A stretch of DNA of 64,000 nucleotides from Ciona savignyi (taxonomy: Eukaryota > Chordata > Ascidiacea > Phlebobranchia > Cionidae). A program made the position numbers and the translations under genes. The DNA is taken from contig CH003412.1 in assembly GCA_000149265.1 (NCBI GenBank), forward strand, positions 2,270,561 to 2,334,560, read 5' to 3'. This document shows positions 54,530 to 64,000 of the stretch, piece after piece; within the stretch, counting starts at the first letter, position 1; each line of letters starts with the position of its first letter. The notes below the pieces were generated by a model that made no database searches, had not been told where the DNA came from, and was given only the letters and a program-made list of their open reading frames with translations.

Positions 54530-57166
54530 CTAAACCAGGGGGTATGGAAGGTTATTTGGTGTGGTGGGCAGTTGTTGGGACAACACTGGGCAAGGACACT
54601 AAAACACCTAACATCCTACCTATACAGTAACTTGAGGTATATTACTGTGAGTGTGCTCGACTGTGGGCTTATTAGATGTAAGGCTATGTTCGACTGTGTG
54701 CATGAGGTGTTTAACTATGTTCGACTCTGGGCCTGAGATGTATTATAAACTTGACTGTGAGCATGCGTTGTATAACATAGTTACTGTTCTATATTGTGGA
54801 CATACATATATAGGATATTCAGGTTTTATACCTGCGGATGGAAAAACACAAGAGTGTTTTGATACGGAAATCATCAGATTACCTTGAAGGGGCTACTTTG
54901 TAAGGGAATGTTATCGTACAGGCAATTTTATTAATTTACTTCCACTGTCAATTGTATTATCCATGTAAGATTACATTACGAACACTCCCGAGTTACCACA
55001 GCTATTACTGTGTGTTATATGTGATTAAGACATATATAGTGTTATAGTTTAATCTACTGGGTTTAGGCTTCGTCCTTAAGTGCCTTGCCCCCGGACACAA
55101 CTGACTTGCTTGCGGTTGGTTTGATCCAACAACCTTTCAACTAACGACCAACGGTCTCATTGATGTAGCTGACCAGACAAAGAGAACAACAGACAAAACA
55201 AACGTTCAATGAAAAGAAATTAAAACGTTAATGATTTTTTCGTTTAGGGCACCGACCTGATGATTTCTTCGTATTCTTTGTCGGTTCCTTTTGAATTCTT
55301 CCATCTTCTGTACATGACAGATGCGTCCACATTGGCAGGGGAGTACGTGTTTGGCTCGTTCAGTAACGATATCACACTCAGTAGTATTGTCCTGTGGATG
55401 TAAAGGATTCTTTAGTATTATATAGCAACTTGGTAAGTTATTAAAATTATTAACATATTTTAATAAAATTTGTCAAAAAAAATTTGGCCATGTAATTGGC
55501 CATGTAAGTGGGTAAATCTAATGGTAATCTTATAAGATATTTTAGACTTTGCTTTCTGAGAGATTTGTTAGTAAGAGCACTGGCCGCAAGCCAAAAGGTT
55601 GTTCAATCGTAAATAACAGACAACTAGTCTGTTGTGTCTTTAGGCAAGGCATTTAAGCTTATTTGGCCTAAACGCAGTACTTCAATGATTGAACTAAATT
55701 AGTACCGATGTTTCATTGATATACAACACACTGCAATGGCTTCTTAAATTTTTTAGTTTAACAGCATGAAGTTAATGTAAAACTTTTCCATTTTTTTCCA
55801 TTTGATGAGAATGAAGAAGTAACAATTCAAAACTTCTTCAAATGAAGGGTTGGATATTTTGGCCTCTATGTGTTTTGTTCCGACTAGATTACATATTGAT
55901 GCATTATGCTTTGAAGCATTTATCCTTATTATTCAATATACAAATTGTCATGAAAAGGGGAATTAAGTACTAACCTCACAGTTTGCGTTGGATTCCATCG
56001 TTCCGAGGGTAATTCCCCACTTTGTGGGTCATTGACTGGGGAGTGCAGGATCGAGATACAAACCTCCCCATTCTGTGGGTCAATGTGGGGTTAACACAAA
56101 ATGCATGGGGAAGACACTATTACTAAATAAACTTTTTATAAGGGGATTAAACATATATTAATACGTTGGCCATCAGAGAGATAATAAAAGATTGGAAAAA
56201 ATGGATATTCTTTAAAATACCATATTTACTGTCAGGTTCCTAGAATTTAATACATTTTGTAAAATTATGTACGGTATATAAGCAGATTATGATAATATTT
56301 AATGCAACAAAATTGGACAAAATATGGTGAAAAAGGCAATTTTGAACAATGGCTGTAAGATAAGTTTCAGGGTAGACTTTTATAAATAAAAATTGTTTAG
56401 TATTTAAGAGCAACATCAAGTAAAATATAATTATAGAATAACAAGTATGAGCAAGCTTTTTACTGCAACTAATTTCCTTTTATTTAGTATACACATAAAT
56501 CTTTTGATTTTTCACAGTTCTAATAATTTATTATTCAGGCAAATTTCACCTCGTATATATTAGAGTGGAACATCTTGGTGGTGAACTTGAATGTGGGTGG
56601 GGAGTAGGGGTAATCTTGAGGAAACTTTATTATTGCCTGCAGTGAATGGTGGTTAATGGTTATATAGATAATGATTTGAAAAAAATCTTAAACAATGTTG
56701 AATGTTTACATTATATTCAACACACTGATATAGTTTCTGTAACTGGACTTCTTTTTAATGGTATTCTGACAAGGTCTATGTTGCAATGCCCTTAACCGGT
56801 CTTCATTTTGGATGATCTGATCGAAACCAATTGGTTGAAGAAATGCAAAGTTGCTGGCAAAGTTGCACAGTAAAATACCCCATGTCCACAGTTGAGTTGC
56901 CGGATTAAAAGGTGTAGATAATTGGGCTTGACATTCAATTTGATTGACCCACTAGATACCAATGGGTTGAAGAGTATATTCGAGCTGCTCACCCGAAAGT
57001 ACCCCCCGGCGTAAAGTGTGTCTGGGGGTCCATACAACCCGACTTTCCACTTGAAAATGTCACTATCATCCTCGAGCGCGATCTTAAACCCTTCCACGGG
57101 TTGTTGTTGCAGCTTCTTAAACTCAGCTTGTAATATTTTACTTGCACTGTTGCTCATTGTAGCCAT
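54274..57166 (-). CDS. CDC34: Ubiquitin-conjugating enzyme E2 R (Cdc34), complete, 5 exons
   Basis: Cdc34/UBE2R works with SCF (cullin-1) ligases to build K48 ubiquitin chains, in cytosol and nucleus. The five exons give 249 residues; human CDC34 has 236. Seen: the N-terminal helix and LQQQPVEGF, the GPP and YPYSPP segments, the catalytic Cys in GEVCISILH (residue 92), the Cdc34-type acidic loop [30 protein letters not shown], and a long acidic C-terminus (about 35 residues mostly Asp/Glu) that in Cdc34 binds the cullin basic canyon. The exon joins keep frame throughout. UBE2R1 and UBE2R2 cannot be separated; a single ancestral gene is likely. A 3' splice site lies 12 bases before the ATG. 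Confidence 0.96.
54811..55180 (-). mobile_element. SINE-A copy, diverged, in a CDC34 intron
   Basis: ATAGGATATTCAGGTTTTAT at one end, GAGTTACCACAGCTATTACT in the middle, AAGTGCCTTGCCCCCGGACA then a worn tRNA-like head. Between exons 4 and 5. Confidence 0.7.
55257..55391 (-). CDS. CDC34: CDC34 exon 4
   Basis: Reads [20 protein letters not shown], then [15 protein letters not shown] and EYEEII. Phase 2 in, 2 out (135 nt); donor GTCGGT. Confidence 0.96.
55545..55746 (+). mobile_element. SINE-A copy, diverged and truncated
   Basis: AAAAGGTTGTTCAATCG, ACTAGTCTGTTGTGTCTTTA and ACACACTGCAATGGCTTC match the family in order; the 3' end is missing. In the intron between CDC34 exons 3 and 4. Confidence 0.65.
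55975..56072 (-). CDS. CDC34: CDC34 exon 3: active-site Cys and acidic loop
   Basis: Reads [20 protein letters not shown], then [13 protein letters not shown]. The Cys is the ubiquitin thioester residue. The acidic insertion after it is specific to the Cdc34/Ubc7 group. 98 nt, phase 2 out; donor GTTAGT. Confidence 0.96.
56550..56636 (-). CDS. CDC34: CDC34 exon 2
   Basis: Reads [20 protein letters not shown] and KMFHSNIYE: the E2 core with the HxN motif (HSN in place of HPN). 87 nt, phase 0-0, too short for ORF finding. Donor GTGAAA. Confidence 0.95.
56993..57166 (-). CDS. CDC34: CDC34 exon 1 (coding)
   Basis: ATG at 57,166 ([20 protein letters not shown]), then [20 protein letters not shown] and YAGGYFR. 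An AG at 57,179-57,180 after CCCAC marks a splice acceptor just upstream. Phase 0 out; donor GTGAGC. Confidence 0.95.
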
Positions 57167-60100
57167 GGCCACAGTCACCTGTGGGTAAAGATTGAAAATT
57201 TTGGAGAGGGGTACATATCAATAAAATTCTTTGAGGTAATGAGATTTGGAAAAATTCAGGGCTAGCACTGGACATCAAGCAATAATTGCCTTGCCTAAAA
57301 CTTATTTGCCCAAAACTTTTACGGATTATTGGTTTTAAATGTTGAATGTTTGAAAATAAACATTATTATATTGCATTTTATGGAATAAAGCTAAATAAAA
57401 CCGTTTACGTTATAATTTAAGTATTAAAACAAATTGAATTTGAATCTTAATTTTGTATTGGATAACCCTATATCCAATGATACAATTACCATAAAAAGAT
57501 GATTCCGACAACCAAATTATATAACATGGTTATATAACAATAGATCAGTATACTGTTAAATTACAATTTACAACACACAAAAATAGTCAATTAATAATTA
57601 ATGAAACAGCAATAGCACTTAAACTAGAAGGAACACGATATATCTTAAACAACCACTATGTTGGCCATACAAAATGGAAAGTTAATGAACAGATGGCTCT
57701 TTGGCATTGGAATTTCGACGTACAGATAGAACTTTGTTTTCCAAAATCAATAAATTCGAATTGAGATTTTCAAACCGCTCTGAATCAAACTTAAAATCAA
57801 CCATGCGAATGATTTTAATTTCTTGCTATAAATCCATATTACAATAAACTGATAACATTATTTAATTTATGAAATATGTGGGTACTTAATTCTGCATAAA
57901 ACAGGGATGCACTATTACTAACTCACATAGTCATATACCTTCTGTTAACAATATAAATGTGCTGGGAGAAATGCCATTTAAACGACCTTTATGATAAAAG
58001 AATAACTCAAAACTTTTTCATCAGTATGAGCATTTTAGTCAGGAAGTAGGTAAAATGTTTAAATGATTTCCTATTCCAATGGTTGGTGGTCTTTTTATTA
58101 AGCATAAACCCCTAAAAATTTGATTTAAAGCTGTAGACCCCACATTAATTAAACCAGTTAAAGATGTGATGGAGAACGTTTTAAAAGAATAGGCTGTTGT
58201 TTTAAAAAATAAAACTTCATTAGGCTGCTTAAAAAGCTTCTGTGTAAACCCCAGTTCAAAAAAATGCTGTATTTCACATGTAAACAATTATATTATAACA
58301 GGATATAATGAACACATAGTAACATCACAAACGCAGGGTGTTTTCTAAGAAAGGCATACAATCTTACCTTCACTACAAGCACCAGATATGTTATCTTGCT
58401 GAAACAAGTCTTGCTTTAAAGTTAGCAGCAGTACACTGTACAAAATTTAATAACTTTATCTGACCAACAAAAAAACGATAATTTAATATTAGGTCACGGT
58501 CACAGATATAGGTATAAATTTAACGCTCATAATGGATACCAAATTACATTCTTGACAAAACAAATATAAACAAAACTTCTGCCCAATGCCTCACACATAA
58601 TAAATTTAGTTAAAATAATAACTATAACCATACCAACATACCTATCTTATTAAAATTATGCATTTTTAAGCCCTAGCAAAAGACCTGGTTTAAGTTATGG
58701 ACATAGGCTAATCTAGATAAGAATGTATGAAGTATAATTTCAAAAAATTATGTTTGAAAATCATCGTAATGATATTTAAAAAAGTAATAAAATAACAAAC
58801 CAGCATGGTAGTAAATTGCCACCATAAAAATGATTTAATCCCATAGAAATAATGTCGAAACTGTAACCCTTTGTAATTTGCAGTAAAACAGTTACACTGA
58901 TTAGTCATAGGCTTATTTCCATGTTGTTTTTGCTTTTCTAATTTTTTTTATTTAATGTTCTGTTATACACCAGCTGGTCTTTTACCTCATGGTCTTTTTA
59001 CACTGTTTTAGTATTGTAGACTTGGATTTAAAAATCTAGATTTAAAAATGTCCTTCTATAGTGACTATATTACCATAGTTATTGATGTACTTCAAAGATC
59101 CCTACTTCTAGAGGTGATGCATGTTACAGTAAAATTGATAATTAAAACTGTATTCTCAACCTTACGGTTATTTTTCACTCTAAAAACAATGGCATTGTAA
59201 ATAAATTAAATACTAACTGAAACAAAGAACAATATGCTATGCATCCTGACAACATATTTAGGGAAGAATGAAAGTTAAGCCAAATTGACTTCAACGATGT
59301 TGTAGTTAGACAAAATGTTTTAAAACAAAACACTCAGAAAACTTAGCATACTAAGTTACACTTAAAATAGAATTGTTTATTTTCTTTGTAATTTAACTTC
59401 TATTTTTTTTATGAAAAGAATAATCAACATTGTTTTTTTTAGTTTAAAACAAAATATTTCAAGCACTTTTGCTTTAAGATCTTAATTTTTATTTTTAAAA
59501 TGAAAATAGTTATACTTTTAAATACAAAACTCTAACTTATTTTTCACAGTAAGCTTCAAGGCTGCACACTGAAAGCTAAGCAGATATAAACAGGAACAAT
59601 AACAGCGTTTTTACCTTTGTAGGTATCTTACACTCATTCTAACAAGTAAGAAGCAATATGGATAGCAATTATTCATTGAGAAATGCAAGAATACTACCGT
59701 ATCAGCATAAAGTCATAATCACAACCACACATAATCTTTTACTACTACTCAACAATAACAATTGTGCATCAGCAGTTTTACTGTCAGACACAATGGTGTA
59801 AACCAAAATACTTCAGAACAAAATTTAAGGATTTAAAGATTTTTTTACTTATTGTTTTTTAACACTTTACTTACCAGCTTTAATTTCTTAATATCTTTTA
59901 AATATATTTAATTTTATATTTATTTATTGGGTCGGCAAACATACAACTTTAATACAGAATTACCAGTATATGGTAAACAAAGAAACAAAAAAGAGCAACA
60001 CAAATGCTATCAAAATAATATATATAAGTAAACTTAATTTGGATGGCCAAGGTGATCGTGAAAAAAATGCCAAGTCATTGAGTCAATGCCATCCTCCAAT

Positions 60101-60653
60101 TTGATTTAAATATTTCAAATAAAAAGAAAATACAGAGTCAGTAGTTATTGCAAACCAAGAAAAATAAATAAACGTTTTCTATGTCAATACATAAAACTTT
60201 AAAAAGATAATTACACTACATCTTCAAAAGTAGTAAATTTAATCATAATTTATGCTCTTTGTCTAGTTTCTTGAGTTTATAAAGAGTTTGAACATTACAT
60301 TTAATTTGTATATCACTAGGTTAAAGCATTGTAACTGGCTTGTTTAGAAGTCATACACTTTATACCACAGTCAATTGTTGGAGATATTACAGTGAGTAAA
60401 TAATTTGAAATGACTTTCAATTTTAACGACTCCATAGAAACCATTAGTTTAAAACAATTTAAGTGGATTGATCAGGTGCTGTACACAGTATGCAATACCC
60501 CTAATATTAACTTGCCTAGCTGTTAAAGTTACCTTCTTGTGTGGATATTTAGACATCACTTTTAATTGGAAATACTAAAAATATGAATCAATTACAATTT
60601 AGGCCTTCAAAGTTACCCAACGATATTTAAACATAATTAATGTCTTTATGCCC

Positions 60654-61034
60654 CAGTATGGAAAGTACGGCAGCTGCACACTCGAGTTTTTTTTCCCTGC
60701 GACTTTTGCACACTTGGGTAATTTCACACACGCTCGCGAGCTGGCAGTATAAACATCGTATAATTTCCAATAAACTTGTAAACCTACCTCTGGACCTCGG
60801 GTAATTTACTTTCCGTACATTTTTAGTTATGTAGATAGATATGTTAGCTGACGAACACGAAAGATTGAGAATAGAATAATATGTTTTTTTAAGATTTTGG
60901 TAAAACAGTTATGAAAAGAAGATTGTGTGCACACTTGAAGTGTGCATTCTTGGCTGTTTGCACACTGCACACTTAAATATTTGGCGCGCGCACACTCGAG
61001 ATCTCGGCGAAAATTGACTAACTTTCCATACGGG
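60654..61034. mobile_element. MITE with 9-bp target duplication
   Basis: Terminal inverted repeats (C)AGTATGGAAAGT and, at the right end, ACTTTCCATACGGG. The flanks repeat TTTATGCCC exactly (60,645-60,653 and 61,035-61,043). Inside, GCACACTCGAG occurs near both ends. 381 bases, no frame. TSD length 8-9 points to a hAT-like or related superfamily. Confidence 0.85.
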
Positions 61035-61194
61035 TTTATGCCCTGTAGTATACCGTACTACTTTTAAATCGATATGTAAAGTAATAATTTTATACCAATT
61101 GGTCTCTGCCTAACACTAAATAAAAAGATAGTATGTATCATTTTTATCCTGGAAAATTTACAAACCACAAGATTGATTAACGTTGAATAAATCG

Positions 61195-61640
61195 CGATGG
61201 AAATAGGATATTCATGCTTATTTCCATGAATAATAAAACACACAGGCAATCATCAAATAACCTCGCGCCACACCTTTGGGTTACCTAAGCTATTGCAGTG
61301 TGTTGTGTATGATTTGGGGGAAACTAAAATGAGGAAAAAAGGGAAGGCGGTAAACTGCACACCAAAAGTAAAATTAGGAAATAAGAGTTAATTTTAAAGT
61401 TATGTTTGGAGTTAGGGTTAGTAATGGGGTTAATATTAGTGTTTAGGGCAGGGTTAAATTTAGTTTACATAATTTTAGTGAGCAGTTTTCCTCCTTTCTT
61501 CCTTTTAGTGTTGTCCGTATGATTTAGACGTTCCCTCAATTTAGTTGAACCCATTATTCCAGTGGGTTCAGGCAATGTCTATTAGCTGCCTTGTCAAAGA
61601 ATACAATCGACCAGCTAAAGACCAGTTTTACAAAGAACCA
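61195..61640 (-). mobile_element. SINE-A copy split by an insertion
   Basis: The 3' part (GGATATTCATGCTTATTTCC to GTGTTGTGTATGATTT, 61,315) and the 5' part (from GTATGATTTAGACG, 61,517) belong to one copy; about 195 bases are inserted between, with part of the SINE repeated at the junction. Confidence 0.8.
61316..61510. mobile_element. Small MITE nested in a SINE
   Basis: The left end reads ACTAAAATGAGGAAAAAAGG and the right end, inverted, CACTAAAAGGAAGAAAGGAG; next inside are AAACTGCACAC and, inverted, AAACTGCTCAC. These imperfect inverted ends and the duplicated GTGTTGT..GTATGATTT of the host SINE fit a DNA transposon insertion. Confidence 0.7.
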
Positions 61641-62119
61641 CAAGAAAACTTATCAGCAAAGAAACAGAAAAAATTACAGAAGTTAAATACTTTTAAGGAA
61701 AATAACACTTAACGCACGAAATTGCTTATCTCGTGTATTAAAACATGTAATCAATGATAACTATAAAAGCGTCCGCACTGCCAAGGTATTTACTGACCAA
61801 ACAAACCACAAGTTTTAGCTACAATTCCAAATAAAAAAGAACGCATAAATTGTATCCAACTTCAACTGGAGTAATTATTTTATCCAGTCAGCTGTTTTAG
61901 TTCACAAGTAGTGATGCTTAACATATTCAATAAACAAAAACATTACAACTTAATTTACATGAAACAGAGTGAAGATATAAAACAAAGACCAATATATTTT
62001 TATGCGGCATAGTAACAAATTACGTTCATTTAACTAAAACAAAATAACAAAAAAATGCTATTTAAAATAAATAACAAAAAGCGATTTTGATATAGTTAAA
62101 ATTTCACATAAACTTTATT

Positions 62120-62178
62120 AATGATTATAAAAATATTTTTATATCTTTATCAGGGATAAAAATATTTTTATAATCATT
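62120..62178. repeat. 23-bp perfect inverted repeat (hairpin)
   Basis: The arm at 62,120-62,142 (AATGATTATAAAAATATTTT plus TAT) is followed by a 13-base loop and its exact complement at 62,156-62,178. Each arm also contains the palindrome AAAAATATTTTT. AT only, so could be a cruciform-prone site or a remnant of a palindromic element. Confidence 0.85.
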
Positions 62179-63345
62179 GATTCAATTAAAAAAACATTTA
62201 AATATGTTTATCATCTCAAACTAAATGATAATTTAAAATGACCCCCTGGAGTAATTACAGAAAAAAATTAACAAACAAACAAAACGATGCGATAATTCAA
62301 GCGTTGCTTTGAGACAAGCAATTTGATTGGCAGGTGGGTTTGTTTTTCAAAGTGTACGTGCTTCTTTTTAATAAACTAAACTGTTCTAAGTGTTCAAAAC
62401 CTATAAGCATTCCGGTTTAAAATATAAGCATAACTAGAGAGTGTTCACCACTTGTGAACCACCACTATGCAGAAGAGACCGGGTTTCCTGGCTACCTCAA
62501 CCACCCTTGGTTTATTCTCTTCAAAGTGTATGACAATTGTTTCTGCAAGCGGAAACTAATGGGCTTCCGAAAACCAATCCAAACTTAATAACCTTGTTTT
62601 CTAAATAAAGTATGCACGCTGGTATACAAAAAATAACAATATAAACAAAGAATTGTTTTATATTATTGTGGAATTTCGGAGATATTTTAACTAATGTATG
62701 TTAGGCCTATTTAATAATTCTGTAATTTTTTTATTTAAAGTAAATTGTTCATTTCTTAAATAAAAAAAAACTAAGAATATCCACAATAAAATACGTAAAA
62801 TTCGAGAAAACGGTGAACATGCTTTTATTTTTGGGCATGGTAGAGGCCTCTCTGGCGTGATTTATCCACAATTTGCAACTGCATATCAAGTACATAGCTA
62901 CAAGTACATCAAGTACATAGCTATAATTTCTAAAGTTTAACTCAATAGTTAATTTCATTTTATTCTATTTTAAGTTTTTTAGTAAGTAAAAAAAATTCTG
63001 AGTAAAAATTTGAAGGTCTTTGGGTTTAGGTTGCAGATCCAATCTTTAATTTTAAAACTTCCTGTGAAAGGGTTTGTGAGTGATAGCCCTTTATCTGAGG
63101 TCAGTTTGCATTGGAGAGATGTGGAGAATATTTGGTTGAAAGCCTCCTAAAGCATACAGTCAAAATTGGTTTAAAAACATTTCAGGGAATTTCCATGGCT
63201 AAATTGATGTAAACTCGTGTTTACATATACAACTTTTTTCAAAATTTACAGTGAATTATTAATACATTTATTTAATTTGTATTTTTTTAATTTCAGATTA
63301 GGCTTGACGGCCTCGTGTGGACTTTGGCTTACATTGGCCCGACCG

Positions 63346-63633
63346 CATAAGCTTGGTGGATTAGTTCGTCGCGTTTCAGCCGAAAGGTTGCAGATTTGAA
63401 ACTGGTCGCTAGATATATAGTCGGTTGTGTCCGTGGTCAAGGCCCTTAAAGAATATTGCCCGAACCCAGCGGATTAATAAGTTCTGCCAAATTGAACGAA
63501 TATGTGAATCATATACACAACACACTGCAATAGCTTCGGTAGTCGACGGTGTCGCTTGGTTATTTGACGATTGGCCGTGTGTTAACCTCTTTGGTTTTTC
63601 CCATTCACGGGGATAAACATGAATATCCTATCC
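63346..63633 (+). mobile_element. SINE-A copy, well preserved
   Basis: Starts AGCTTGGTGGATTAGTTCG, contains AGCCGAAAGGTTGCAG and the full middle, and ends ATGAATATCCTATCC. A six-base TATA expansion lies in the CTAGATATATAGTCGG part. Confidence 0.83.
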
Positions 63634-64000
63634 TTTACATCTACCTATGTTAAATTAATTGATTTGACAAATGGACCCCTTTTACGACTATTATTTTGCC
63701 GTAATTTTCCTCACTCCAAAGCTTATATGAAATAAATATTGATGTGTGCTTTTCACCGTTTCACAAAAAAAATTAAAATAAAAACTAGGGCTGCAACGAT
63801 ATATCGATAATCGTGATATTATTAAGACTACTTAACTACGATATTCATAAATGCGTATGTCGGTTATCCTACCAAAGAACATATATACTATTATTTTATG
63901 AGAAAACTTTTGCTTAAAAATGCGTTTTGAGTAGCCCTAAAAGAACACTTACAAACGTATTGTTATGTGAACACATATAGCAACACTTGGTATTGTGAAT

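Larger units (their letters stand above)
57179..64000. other. AT-rich DNA right of CDC34: no gene seen
   Basis: Nearly 7 kb with no reading frame above about 80 codons that looks coding, and no splice-flanked family motif. The CDC34 promoter or upstream exon should lie in the first part. Transposable copies at 60,654, 61,195 and 63,346 and a hairpin at 62,120 are listed separately; the rest is simple AT-rich sequence. Confidence 0.55.

Overview
The window looks like nuclear DNA of a solitary ascidian (sea squirt), most likely Ciona or a close relative. It is AT-rich. The genes have many short introns with plain GT-AG ends. They encode animal proteins (a vertebrate-type fibrillin, a tubulin polyglutamylase, a Cdc34-class E2 enzyme). 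Short tRNA-derived retroposons, MITEs and LINEs are dense between and inside them. The genus is inferred from overall character; no alignment was run.

Layout. (1) 1-23,672, minus strand: the 5' two thirds of a fibrillin gene. Forty exons can be placed, from the signal peptide (exon 1, 23,455-23,672) to a cbEGF exon at 89-214; the rest lies beyond the left edge. The order is signal peptide, furin site, FUN domain, three EGFs, hybrid 1, two cbEGFs, TB1, EGF, five cbEGFs, TB2, EGF, two cbEGFs, hybrid 2, cbEGF, TB3, twelve cbEGFs, TB4, two cbEGFs, TB5, EGF, cbEGF. This is close to vertebrate fibrillins. One exon (9,001-9,161) carries an apparent one-base frameshift. (2) 23,673-26,321: upstream DNA with no convincing gene. 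(3) 26,322-26,871: a tandem array of a tRNA-like unit, into which LINE-1 has inserted. (4) 26,872-37,602: two related poly(A) LINEs, head to head, each with a gag-like ORF1 (CCHC knuckle plus an unusual Cys-rich tail) and an APE endonuclease/reverse transcriptase ORF2; both are slightly broken. (5) 38,106-50,491, minus strand: a TTLL6/TTLL13-type tubulin polyglutamylase gene, with a 40-bp minisatellite directly against one of its 3' splice sites. (6) 50,520-54,270: intergenic, with retroposons and a hAT-type MITE that has a perfect 8-bp target duplication. (7) 54,274-57,166, minus strand: a complete five-exon CDC34/UBE2R ubiquitin-conjugating enzyme gene. (8) 57,180-64,000: AT-rich, no gene seen; one 381-bp MITE, nested retroposons and a long hairpin.

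The three host genes do unrelated jobs (extracellular microfibrils, ciliary tubulin modification, SCF ubiquitination) and share only their orientation. The least expected items are the Cys-rich ORF1 tails of the LINEs, the tandem tRNA-like array, and the minisatellite whose every unit contains a branch-point-like and 3'-splice-site-like motif in the orientation of the gene it abuts.
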